Shown here: piece by piece, positions 25,034 through 33,041 of the stretch
Position numbering within the stretch: the stretch's first letter is position 1
Layout of the letters: every line of letters starts with the position of its first letter
NCBI GenBank assembly: GCA_014879835.1
Contig: JACSRJ010000133.1
Location: forward strand, 1 to 33,183
DNA from: Anaerolinea sp.
GTDB taxonomy: Bacteria > Chloroflexota > Anaerolineae > Aggregatilineales > UBA2796
Direction: 5' to 3'
DNA length: 33,183 nucleotides
Position numbers and translations under genes: made by a program
The notes under the pieces: model-generated
Databases searched by the model: none
What the model saw: only the letters and a program-made list of their open reading frames with translations
What the model was told of the DNA's origin: nothing

Positions 25034-26557
25034 ATGTTTTCCCGCGCCATGCCCCAAATTCAGGTTAAATGCCCCAATTGTGGGCAGCCCTTCGCCACCT
25101 CTTTAGAGCAGATCATTGATGGAGGGCGCGATCCTCAGGCAAAGTCGCGTTTTCTTTCCGGGCGAACCAACGTCGCAAGCTGCCCGGCCTGTGGGGTCGA
25201 TTTCCGACTCTCTACCCCCCTGCTCTATCACGATGGGCGTAAAGAACTGCTGATCACCTTCATCCCGATGGAATTAGGAATGCCCCGTGATGAGCAGGAG
25301 CGCTTGATCGGGCAGATGACACAGGCGATTATCCAGAGCCTGCCTCAGGAGGAACGGAAGGGGTACCTCTTTGTGCCCAAGAATGCGCTCACCCTTCAGG
25401 GCATGGTGGAGATGATCCTTGAAGGGGATGGCATCACCAAAGCGATGATTGAAGCGCGTCGGGAACGGTTGGGGTTGGTCGAGAAGTTCCTTGATTCCGA
25501 CCCTGAAACATGGGCCGCATTGGCTCAGGCCGAAGACGCCAACCTTGATGAGGATTTTTTCGGGATGCTGCTGGCTTCCGCTGACGCAGCCATGAACAGC
25601 GGACGTCAAGATGTAGCCGATCAGGTGCTGCATCTGCGGGATCGGCTGCTGGAATTGACCACCACTGGCAAACATCTGGTGGAAGAAGCCGAAGCGCAGG
25701 AGAAGGTCTTTGAAGAGGTCTCAGAGGCGTTGAACGAGTTAGGCGATTCCCCCACCCGTGAAGATTTAGCCAAGGTCATAATTGAGCAGGCGCAGATCAG
25801 CATGGATCGAGTACCGATGCTGGTGAGTTTGCTTCGGGGAGCGATGGATTATCAGTTCTTCCTTGATTTGGGGCGCGAGATTGAGAGCGCAGAAGGGGAA
25901 CAAAAAACCTTCCTGACCACCCTTCGGGATAATCTCACCACCTTGGTTCAGGAGACGGATCGCCAAGCCCACAACATCGCAGCCAAAGCCGTTGAGACCC
26001 TGCAAGAAATCGTCAACAGCGAAGACCTTGATGGGGCCATTCGGGCCAATCTGGAAGGGATTGACGATACCTTTTTGGCAGTGCTTTCGGCCAACCTTCA
26101 GAACGCCGAACAGCAGAAAAACAGCGAGTTGGTTCAACGTCTTCAGGAGGTGTTTGACCGGGTGATGAGCATTATGCAGGAGAGTGCTCCGCCCCCCCTC
26201 CGCTTGATCAATGAGTTGATCCGGGTACCTGACGTAGAGCAGGCGCGGGCAACGATCAAGGCACGGGCCCCGGAATTTGGGCCATCCCTGCTTCAGCTTT
26301 TTGATGTGCTCATGACCGAACTGGCCACACAGGGTGGCCCCGGCGGCTCCCCAGTGATGATCCGGCTTCAGGCCCTGCGTGAGGCGGCCGCGGAGGCCCT
26401 TGGCGAAAAATCCGACGGCGGATCGGGCACGCCCATCATCCGTCTTGGAGATCGAGAGATCAAACCACCCGCCCCTAAAGCTGATGGAGACGGTCGCGGC
26501 AGCTCGGAATCAGGGATCGTGCTGCCCTTCACCCGGAACCGCCCTAAGAAGAGCTAA
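25034..26557 (+). CDS. CpXC-domain protein with long helical extension
   Basis: From the ATG at 25034 (13 nt after AGGAG) the product is 507 residues; an in-frame TTG at 25013 overlaps that ribosome site and the ATG at 25049 is another option. The N-terminus is a CpXC zinc domain, with Cys13-Pro-Asn-Cys16 and Cys50-Pro-Ala-Cys53 separated by the family's SLEQIIDGGRDPQAKSRFLSG stretch, followed by the strand-rich LLYHDGRKELLITFIP. The rest (about 120-460) is almost all helical, acidic and Gln/Glu-rich, likely a coiled-coil or helical repeat region. The C-terminus is Gly/Lys/Pro-rich and disordered. The function of CpXC proteins is not established; DNA or nucleotide contact by the zinc domain is only a guess. 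Confidence 0.8.
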   Translation: MFSRAMPQIQVKCPNCGQPFATSLEQIIDGGRDPQAKSRFLSGRTNVASCPACGVDFRLSTPLLYHDGRKELLITFIPMELGMPRDEQERLIGQMTQAIIQSLPQEERKGYLFVPKNALTLQGMVEMILEGDGITKAMIEARRERLGLVEKFLDSDPETWAALAQAEDANLDEDFFGMLLASADAAMNSGRQDVADQVLHLRDRLLELTTTGKHLVEEAEAQEKVFEEVSEALNELGDSPTREDLAKVIIEQAQISMDRVPMLVSLLRGAMDYQFFLDLGREIESAEGEQKTFLTTLRDNLTTLVQETDRQAHNIAAKAVETLQEIVNSEDLDGAIRANLEGIDDTFLAVLSANLQNAEQQKNSELVQRLQEVFDRVMSIMQESAPPPLRLINELIRVPDVEQARATIKARAPEFGPSLLQLFDVLMTELATQGGPGGSPVMIRLQALREAAAEALGEKSDGGSGTPIIRLGDREIKPPAPKADGDGRGSSESGIVLPFTRNRPKKS

Positions 26558-26603
26558 ACCCCTCACAGTACACACCACAAAAAACGCCCCCCTTCCTCAT
26601 GTC

Positions 26604-26630
26604 CTCCCTTCTCCGGCTTGGGGAAGGGAG
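26604..26630. terminator. Hairpin after the CpXC gene (repeat hairpin B-like)
   Basis: CTCCCTTCTCC (26604-26614) pairs with GGGGAAGGGAG (26620-26630; one G-T pair) around a 5-nt loop. The sequence resembles hairpin B of the composite repeat. No T-run follows, so its terminator role is uncertain. Confidence 0.5.
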
Positions 26631-26747
26631 AATTATACGTTTACGGGTCATTCAGGACACAAAAGTAACTCCCTTGCCTTGTTGGAAGTCAGCCACAATC
26701 TGTAGACCGTTTGACCTCAGACAGCAGGAAGGGATAATAGAGATCAT

Positions 26748-26801
26748 GAAACCTGATCCCTTGCCCACCCCTGACGAGGTCGATGCCGCCCTTAGGTAAA
26801 G
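26748..26801 (+). other. 17-codon ORF upstream of the mazG-like gene
   Basis: An ATG 17 nt after AGGAAGGG opens a 17-codon frame (MKPDPLPTPDEVDAALR) ending in TAA, 37 nt before the mazG-like gene. It reads like the N-terminus of a larger protein. It may be a gene remnant, a leader peptide or chance. Confidence 0.3.
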
Positions 26802-26838
26802 GACTGCAAAAAAGTAGACAAGAGACAAGTGGAATAAC

Positions 26839-27147
26839 ATGACCCTAGCTGAACTAACCGAACTCATGCACCGCTTTGTCAACGAAAAAGGATGGTATGC
26901 GGGGGACTCGATTCACCCCCAAACGCCACGCAATTTATCAGCTTCGCTGGCGATAGAAAGTGCCGAAGTCCTCGAATTCTTTCAGTGGAGTGAAACCCTT
27001 CAGGAAGCTGACAAATCGGCGTTGGCAGCAGAACTAGCGGATGTTGGGCTGTATCTGTTGCAGTTGGCGAGCATCACCGGGATCGATCTTGAACGGGCAA
27101 TTATCGAAAAACTGCACCTCAACCAGACCCGGACGTGGGACAAGTAG
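26839..27147 (+). CDS. MazG-like nucleotide pyrophosphohydrolase (dCTPase/RS21-C6-like)
   Basis: The 102-residue all-helical protein matches the small MazG/dCTP pyrophosphatase group. It carries the Mg-binding Glu40-x-x-Glu43 in SLAIESAEVLEFFQW and Glu65-x-x-Asp68 in AAELADVGLYLLQLA, the E-x-x-E...E-x-x-D signature, and the Trp-rich HRFVNEKGWYAG start and C-terminal EKLHLNQTRTW. Such enzymes hydrolyse (d)NTPs to monophosphate and pyrophosphate, usually to clean non-canonical nucleotides from the pool. The stop codon is one base before the ATG of the AviRa-like gene, so the two are translationally coupled. Confidence 0.88.
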   Translation: MTLAELTELMHRFVNEKGWYAGDSIHPQTPRNLSASLAIESAEVLEFFQWSETLQEADKSALAAELADVGLYLLQLASITGIDLERAIIEKLHLNQTRTWDK

Positions 27148-27148
27148 G

Positions 27149-27913
27149 ATGCCCTATCGCTTTGCCATCGAGCACCAAGACTATTCTGATCTCGCCGCCG
27201 GAAAAGTTCTGCTGAGTTTGCCGAACCACCCCCCTTTTCCCATACGGCTTGCCAGTGAGATTTTTCAGCGCTGTCTTGATGCCCGTGCCCGCGACGGATT
27301 CACCGATCGTGTGCGGCTCTACGATCCGTGTTGTGGCGGCGCTTATCTGCTTGGGACCCTTGCCTATCTTCACTGGACACGGATAACTCACCTTTGGGGA
27401 TCAGATATTGACAGCCACGCCATCACGCTTGCGGCACGAAATCTATCGCTGCTAACGCTTGAGGGCTTTGATCAACGAATCAGTGACCTTGAAGCGCTGT
27501 TGAAGCAATTTGGCAAAGACTCCCATGCGGAAGCGCTCAAAAGTGCGTATCGCCTGAAAGCTGGTCTTATTAGGCGGCAGGAATCGCATTTGATGGGCAC
27601 AACCTTGTTCCAAGCTGACGCGCTCAATCCGATGGAAATCGCGCAGAAGATGAACGGTCATAAAGTCGATCTGGTGATTACGGATGTTCCCTATGGCAGA
27701 CTTTCGGGCTGGCAAACTACGGGGGATGCTTTGGAAGCGCCAAATCCGGCAATCCCCCAATTACTCGAATCCCTACAGCCAATCCTTCAACCGCAGAGCA
27801 TCGTTGCGATCTGTGCGGACAAACAACAAAAAGTAGTTCACCCCGAGTTCCGCCGGGTTGATCACTTTCAGATTGGTAAACGTCGCATCGTGCTGCTCAG
27901 ACCGCTGCTGTAA
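27149..27913 (+). CDS. AviRa-like rRNA (guanine-N2) methyltransferase
   Basis: Starting at ATG 27149 (one nt after the mazG-like stop) the product is 254 residues, the usual AviRa length. Typical blocks are HQDYSDLAAGKVLLSLPNHPPFPIRLASEIFQR at the N-terminus, the SAM loop YDPCCGGAYLLG (Asp59-Pro-Cys-Cys-Gly), acidic Asp86 (WGSDIDSHAITLAARN), and the catalytic Asp179-Val-Pro-Tyr-Gly183, a D-x-P-Y motif used by guanine- and adenine-N methyltransferases. AviRa from the avilamycin producer methylates 23S rRNA and gives avilamycin resistance. Here no antibiotic cluster is seen, so it may be a housekeeping or intrinsic-resistance enzyme. The open frame extends upstream, but that part is in another frame over mazG and is not used. 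Confidence 0.85.
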   Translation: MPYRFAIEHQDYSDLAAGKVLLSLPNHPPFPIRLASEIFQRCLDARARDGFTDRVRLYDPCCGGAYLLGTLAYLHWTRITHLWGSDIDSHAITLAARNLSLLTLEGFDQRISDLEALLKQFGKDSHAEALKSAYRLKAGLIRRQESHLMGTTLFQADALNPMEIAQKMNGHKVDLVITDVPYGRLSGWQTTGDALEAPNPAIPQLLESLQPILQPQSIVAICADKQQKVVHPEFRRVDHFQIGKRRIVLLRPLL

Positions 27914-28147
27914 CCGTTCCCCCCCATCGGCATCGCCAACTGCGCGGGTATGCAACCATCACTTCCCTTTTTGTTGGCGTGTCGCGCAGCGGATGGTTTG
28001 TTAAACACGCTTGGGCTATCCTTGCTCTATCCTGTATGATTCTCGAAGAACAGAAGCCATAAGTACCCTTGCAGGTTACCACTGGGGCATTGAGTGGAAA
28101 CGCAAGCTCCTAGAATTAGAAACAAAACAGCTCGCTCAAAGGTAAAG

Positions 28148-28182
28148 AAAACCCCCGCCTCTGAAACCAGAAGCGGGGGTTT
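28148..28182 (-). terminator. Strong bidirectional terminator
   Basis: AAAACCCCCGC (28148-28158) pairs with GCGGGGGTTT (28173-28182), with an inner TCTG/CAGA stem. A-rich sequence on the left gives a U-run for the minus-strand protease gene, and TTTGTTTT on the right serves plus-strand transcripts from aviRa. The rest of 27914-28243 holds no gene that I can see. Confidence 0.8.
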
Positions 28183-28243
28183 GTTTTCACCCTTCTGTTT
28201 GAGGCAGAAGGGCATTGAAGGATCAAGCGGTACGCTTAGTTGC

Positions 28244-31200
28244 TCAGCGCCGACGGCGTGCGATCAGCACACCCGCGACGAGGAGCAGCCCGATCAGCGC
28301 GCCCACCACAAAGACTGCGGGGGCCGCGTTGGCAGGCAGTTCGTAACCAGTCGCAGGCAGGGTGATGGGGCCCGCGCCAGTGCCAGTGCCAGTTCCTGTA
28401 CCTGTGCCCGTGCCCGTGCCGTACACGATCTCTACCGTTGCCGGGATGTCGGTGTTGTTGGTCGGGTCAAGGTCAAGGCTGCTGGTGGTGGCCGAAGCAA
28501 GGGCGGTCACCGTGTTGTTGCTGATGCCCTGCGCTTGGAAGGTGAAGGTCTGAGAACCACCGGGAGGCAGAGTGCCCACTGGGCAGGTGATCGTTTGCCC
28601 TGCAACCGAGCAGCTTACCGGGATCGACTGGATGGTCACATCACTGGCCGGGGGCAGAACATCGGTCAGAACCACGTTATCCGCGGTGTTTGTCAGGCTC
28701 TCATTGGTCACCGTGACGGTATAGGTGAAGTAACCCAACACATCCACCCGTGAAGGCGTGGCCGTATGGGTGACCTGAATACCCGTGCCGGTGCCGGTGA
28801 CCCCAAAGCGCACGATCTCCGGGCGGGTGGCTGCGGTTCCATTGTGGTGGTGCAGCAGCAGGATCGCCGGGGTTTCGGTCGTAACTGTGGTCAGGTCATA
28901 GGTCACTGGGATGATCGTGGTCGGATCATCAAAGTACTGCGGGCCAAAGAGTGGGCTTGCGTCCAGTTCGGCGGCGCTGTTCAGGTTGAGGACGGGTTGA
29001 TTGGGATTGTAGTCTATCCAGCCCGCATCGGGGAAGGAGTCCACTTCGGCAAAGCCCGCGTAACTCACGATGCGGAAGCGGAAGCTGGGGCTGGCATCGC
29101 TGCGGCCCATCGTGCCTGCACCGCCGCTCAGACGGACGGGGAAGACAGCCACATTGTTATAGTACACATAGGAGTCAAGGGTGCCAGCGTCCCAGTCGTT
29201 GGTGAACGCTTGAAGCGATCCGCTGTTGCCGCAAGTTGCTGGAGTTACACCGCTAGTCATGAGGGCAGTTACAAACACATCGTAACGGGTGGTGCCACTC
29301 GCTGGGGTGATGGTGTACATGCAGTGATCAACCACATCGTCATTGTTATAGTCAAAGTAGATCTCAAAGTACGAGGCAGTCGGCTGGAGAACTTCAAAGT
29401 CACTCGCCATGGCCACCCCGAAATATACCCAACGGGTTCCGGTGATGCTCCCGTTGGCGTCGTTGCTTATGCCTACATACTGAATATCCCCCATAGGCAT
29501 GTTGACGAGGGTATCGCCCACCGGGTCTTCACCCATCAGGCGCAGGGCCGTGACCATGGAGAGGATGTCGCTCGGATAATTTGCCCCGGTATCAAGGCTG
29601 GTGCCCGTTAAGGGGATATTGACCGTTCCGGTCAAGCCAGTTGCGGTGACCGTATCGGGTGCAGACATGTTGGATGCTGCCCGTCCAGTGGCATAGACAT
29701 TCAAACGCAGGGGTTGATTGACGCCTGCTGCTTGGCTGGTGGGGGTGAAACCCACATAGCCAGTGGTCTCTGAGAGCCAGTGGCGGGGAAGCCCTGCCTG
29801 AACATACGGCCCCGCGCCGCGGGTGGGATCGGTGTTGGCATGGGGCACAGCCACACCGGTGTAGTCCACATTGACGGTGATCGTCAGGGTCTGGGTACCG
29901 CCGGGCGCAACGTTCACGCTGTTGGGGGAGACGCTGACCGTGACCCCCGGCTGTGAGGACATACCTACCCAGCCAACATTGTAGCTGGCGGTATTGGCGC
30001 TGCGGTTTTCAATGGTGATCGAACGGGTGAAGCTCTGAGGCGCACCCGGAACGATCTGAAGGCTGCCAAAGTTTACGCTCACCACATCGGGGCGGGCAGT
30101 ATTGTACACGATGACCTGATTCTGGACGGCGGCGAGGGTATTGGCCACGCCTGCCCCGTAGCGGATCATCGGATTCACATTGCCGAAGGGATCGTTCACC
30201 GACGCCGCAGTGGTGGCGGTGTTCATGATCAAGGCCTTCAACTGCCCTGCGGTCCAAGCGCTGTAAGCTGGATTGCTGCGGATGGTGGCGACCATCCCGG
30301 CCACTGCGGGTGAGGACATTGAGGTGCCGCTGTTAGAAGCGCTGTAGGGCGCACCCGTCTGACCAGAAGCTGCGGAGAGGATTGAGTCTCCGGTGGAGGC
30401 CAGATCAGGCTTGGCGCCAGCGCCGGCCCACGCCGGCCCACGTGAGGTAAAGCTGGAGTTCACACCCACCAGATTGTTGGCTGATGTCCGCAGTGAGGGA
30501 TCCATGGTCACCTGTGCGGTGGCCAGATTGGTCTGAAGGAACGTCCCGGTGGCAGGTTGCAGGGAGACGCAGGGGATGTAAGGGGTCGTCCCCGCGCAGC
30601 CCAGATTCTGGAACTGCCCGGCCACGTTGCTCACCACCAGCAGTCCCCGCACCTGATTGGGCGATGCCTGTGCCGCGGTCATCAAACCTGCTGAGCCGCA
30701 GCCCGTGCTGAAAAATACCAGCGCGATCCGGTTGGCAGGGAAGGCGGCGTAGTTCGCCGCAGTACAGCCGTTACCCGCAGGCATGGCCAGCGGATACGGG
30801 CCAACAACGGCATTCATGGGGCTGCTCACCGACTGCTGTACCGGGTAGTTGCCGTCAGCGGTGGTACCGGAGACGGTGATCGCATTGTACTGACCATGCA
30901 GTACCGAGGCCACACTCACCCCAGCGGGGGAACTGCCCGGCGATCCGGTGGCGAAGTGGGTGTCGCTGTTGTTGCCCGCAGACATGACCACCACGGTGCC
31001 CGCGTTCATGGCGTTGGCGACCGCCGTCACATAGGGGTTGACGCTGCCATCACTACCACCATAGCCACCAAATGATCCCAAGGACATGTTGATCACAGTG
31101 GCCCGGGGGAAAGTGATGCTGGGGTTCGAAGCCACAAAACCGGCCACCGCGTCACTCATGGCAGCGGTGACCTGCACTGAGGTAGTGTTTCCGGAGCAGC

Positions 31201-32149
31201 TGAAAACTTTCATCGCCAGCAGGGCCGCACGGGGTGCAAAACCGGGCGCAGGGTTCAGGCTGGCAAAGGGTGTGGTGCTGTCCCATGGCCCGCCGTAAGT
31301 GGTGGAACCGTTCACCCCGTAACCTGCGGAGATACCAGCCACATGGGTTCCATGCCCGCCACCTTCAGCCGGTCGGCAGTCGATGGGGTTAGGATCAGGT
31401 GCGGGAGTTAGACCGGGTGACCAACTATCGCCCACATAGTCATAACCACCCACCACCTTCAGGGGGGTGCCTGCCCCTAAGGGGAAGGTGCCAAAGGTCG
31501 GCGCGGTGATACGGGGGGCGCTGTTGGGCCCACCAGCCGGATAAGCACCGTTACCCCCAAAGTCAGGGTTGGTGAAGTCCACACCACTGTCGATCACCGC
31601 GACCACCTGCCCCTGTCCGGCATAGTTGCCCGGCAGTGACCACGCCGCCGACGTTGAGGTGTAGCCAGTGGCATTGCCCAGATCAAGCTGATGCTCGATC
31701 ACGGGGAAGATATTTTTCACCTCAGAGAGTTGGGCGATCTTGGCGAGGTCTGCCTCGGTGACGGCCAGTGAGACCGTATTGATCAAATAGGTGGTGCGAC
31801 CCAAAACGTCAAATTTGCCAGTGCTCATGCCAGCAGTCTGGCTTACAAAGGCATCCTGTGAACGCATGATCGCAGCGCTCCGACTGATCGCCGAAGCGGA
31901 GGCGGGCACGCTGGGATCAACGCTGCCACCCTCGGTCACGACCACTGGGGCTTCGGTGAGTTCGATCATCACCATCAACCGTCCATCGGCGGTGCGCAGG
32001 GTTTTTTCCGCCACCGCTTCGAGTCCAGCGGGCAGCCCGTGATCGTCTTGCGCGGTGGCCACAGGGGTGGCGACCGGGGCAAGGGTAAAAATGGCGAGTG
32101 CCGCAAGGATTACGGCGCTCAAGATTTTACGAAAATGGGCGATTTTCAT
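28244..32149 (-). CDS. Cell-surface subtilisin-like protease (S8) with PA and DUF11 domains and LPATG anchor
   Basis: Numbered from ATG 32149 (after GGGGGA; a GTG at 32176 is an alternative), this 1301-residue protein has a signal peptide (1-33), an I9-type propeptide (about 55-155), and an S8 domain with Asp187 (VAVIDSGVD), His266 (GGHGTHVAG), oxyanion Asn393 (SAGNN) and Ser610 (SGTSMSSPAVAG). A protease-associated insert occupies about 435-555. Beta-sandwich domains follow, then a DUF11 repeat (about 1135-1235, TPSRVDVLGYFTYTVTVTN), an octad-like Gly-Thr repeat linker, LPATG (1264-1268), a membrane helix and RRRR. It should be exported and linked by sortase or held by its helix. No sortase gene is in the window. 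A terminator follows. The stand-alone I9-like gene lies just upstream. Confidence 0.92.
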   Translation of the reverse strand: MKIAHFRKILSAVILAALAIFTLAPVATPVATAQDDHGLPAGLEAVAEKTLRTADGRLMVMIELTEAPVVVTEGGSVDPSVPASASAISRSAAIMRSQDAFVSQTAGMSTGKFDVLGRTTYLINTVSLAVTEADLAKIAQLSEVKNIFPVIEHQLDLGNATGYTSTSAAWSLPGNYAGQGQVVAVIDSGVDFTNPDFGGNGAYPAGGPNSAPRITAPTFGTFPLGAGTPLKVVGGYDYVGDSWSPGLTPAPDPNPIDCRPAEGGGHGTHVAGISAGYGVNGSTTYGGPWDSTTPFASLNPAPGFAPRAALLAMKVFSCSGNTTSVQVTAAMSDAVAGFVASNPSITFPRATVINMSLGSFGGYGGSDGSVNPYVTAVANAMNAGTVVVMSAGNNSDTHFATGSPGSSPAGVSVASVLHGQYNAITVSGTTADGNYPVQQSVSSPMNAVVGPYPLAMPAGNGCTAANYAAFPANRIALVFFSTGCGSAGLMTAAQASPNQVRGLLVVSNVAGQFQNLGCAGTTPYIPCVSLQPATGTFLQTNLATAQVTMDPSLRTSANNLVGVNSSFTSRGPAWAGAGAKPDLASTGDSILSAASGQTGAPYSASNSGTSMSSPAVAGMVATIRSNPAYSAWTAGQLKALIMNTATTAASVNDPFGNVNPMIRYGAGVANTLAAVQNQVIVYNTARPDVVSVNFGSLQIVPGAPQSFTRSITIENRSANTASYNVGWVGMSSQPGVTVSVSPNSVNVAPGGTQTLTITVNVDYTGVAVPHANTDPTRGAGPYVQAGLPRHWLSETTGYVGFTPTSQAAGVNQPLRLNVYATGRAASNMSAPDTVTATGLTGTVNIPLTGTSLDTGANYPSDILSMVTALRLMGEDPVGDTLVNMPMGDIQYVGISNDANGSITGTRWVYFGVAMASDFEVLQPTASYFEIYFDYNNDDVVDHCMYTITPASGTTRYDVFVTALMTSGVTPATCGNSGSLQAFTNDWDAGTLDSYVYYNNVAVFPVRLSGGAGTMGRSDASPSFRFRIVSYAGFAEVDSFPDAGWIDYNPNQPVLNLNSAAELDASPLFGPQYFDDPTTIIPVTYDLTTVTTETPAILLLHHHNGTAATRPEIVRFGVTGTGTGIQVTHTATPSRVDVLGYFTYTVTVTNESLTNTADNVVLTDVLPPASDVTIQSIPVSCSVAGQTITCPVGTLPPGGSQTFTFQAQGISNNTVTALASATTSSLDLDPTNNTDIPATVEIVYGTGTGTGTGTGTGTGAGPITLPATGYELPANAAPAVFVVGALIGLLLVAGVLIARRRR
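28374..28425. repeat. Hexanucleotide tandem repeat coding for the Gly-Thr linker
   Basis: About eight imperfect units of six bases (GTGCCA, GTGCCC, GTTCCT and similar) encode (Gly-Thr)n in the protease between DUF11 and LPATG. Copy change would alter linker length without shifting the frame. Confidence 0.7.
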
Positions 32150-32189
32150 ACGACAATGTCCCCCTTTTGGGTGCACAGATATAAACGGC

Positions 32190-32218
32190 GTACCTTACGC
32201 TTCACAGCGGGAAGGTAC
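32190..32218 (-). promoter_or_regulatory. Hairpin between the I9-like gene and the protease gene
   Basis: GTACCTT (32190-32196) pairs with AAGGTAC (32212-32218), and CGCT (32198-32201) with AGCG (32206-32209). It may set the ratio of the two messages or protect an mRNA end; no T-run follows. Confidence 0.4.
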
Positions 32219-32247
32219 CCCAACCTCTAAGTAAGGACGGACCCGAT

Positions 32248-32865
32248 TTACTGGGTATCCGCCCCTCCCTGTTGATCCTGTGGGGAAGTGGTGTCTTTTG
32301 GCGCGTCGGGGTGGGCGATTCCCCCGTCTGGCTTTTGGACGTCAGGGGCGGTGATGACCACCATACTTACCCCTTTAACCCCCGGAATCTTACGGATCAG
32401 GTCGATTTTGGCGGCGTCCACTTGAACCCCAATGACATTCACCAAAGTGCCCATCCTGCCCAAAATCACGGCTTCGATAGGCGGTGCGGTTAATGCCTTC
32501 AGGACTGCGCTTTGGCGCTCCAAGATAAGCAGGGTGTGCATCTGAATCAGCACCTCAACCACTGCTGGAGAGGCGTTCTGCCCCAGAGAAGCCAATAGCG
32601 CTGCGGCTGGCGGTTCTGCCAGTTCCACTGCCACCTGAACCATTCCTGCGCGCATCGGGTTTTCGATAGTGATCGGGGGAAGTTCCAAACGCGACGGGAA
32701 TTTAGGTGGCATGGGGGATGAAGGAGTCGCAGTTATCTGAAATAACATTGGAGACGATTCTGCCAATGGGATAGGCAGGGCATCGATTCCCCGAATGCCC
32801 AGACACAACGATATGAGGGAACATATCGCCACGAAGTACCGTGAATCCTTCCACCTCCAGCGCAT
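32248..32865 (-). CDS. Secreted stand-alone I9/subtilase-propeptide-like protein
   Basis: The 205-residue protein starts with a signal peptide (MRWRWKDSRYFVAICSLISLCLG). Its middle part (about 75-172) aligns with the propeptide of the protease encoded just downstream: VQVAVELAEPP versus VMIELTEAP, then a helix, ILGRMGTLVNVIGVQVDAAKIDLIRKIPGVKGVSMV versus VLGRTTYLINTVSLAVTEADLAKIAQLSEVKNIFPV. No catalytic domain follows; the tail is proline-, aspartate- and glutamine-rich. Stand-alone I9 proteins act as inhibitors or folding helpers of subtilases. Gene order and direction suggest it acts on the downstream protease. The pairing is inferred from sequence likeness and adjacency. Confidence 0.7.
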   Translation of the reverse strand: MRWRWKDSRYFVAICSLISLCLGIRGIDALPIPLAESSPMLFQITATPSSPMPPKFPSRLELPPITIENPMRAGMVQVAVELAEPPAAALLASLGQNASPAVVEVLIQMHTLLILERQSAVLKALTAPPIEAVILGRMGTLVNVIGVQVDAAKIDLIRKIPGVKGVSMVVITAPDVQKPDGGIAHPDAPKDTTSPQDQQGGADTQ

Positions 32866-33041
32866 GATCTGAATCTACTTAAACTCGTGTTCAGTGAATC
32901 ATTTTAGAAGATTAACACCAGATGATAAAAAGCGCAAAAGATCATGAGCGGTAAATCCGGGGACGTCTGCCCCCCGGATAGCGGGGGGAGATTCTGCGCT
33001 ACAATTAATCGCGTGCTATTGGGGAAGGAGTCGAGGTTGTT

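Noticed and set aside
27041-27148. Upstream extension of the AviRa-like frame
   Set aside because: It overlaps mazG in another frame, with cysteine-rich non-conserved residues; the family N-terminus begins at 27149.
28374-28425. CRISPR or VNTR locus
   Set aside because: The repeats are six-base units inside the protease coding frame, without spacers.
32970-32988. CCCCCCG/CGGGGGG hairpin as a terminator
   Set aside because: It lies between divergent genes, upstream of both starts, with no T-run, so there is no transcript for it to end.
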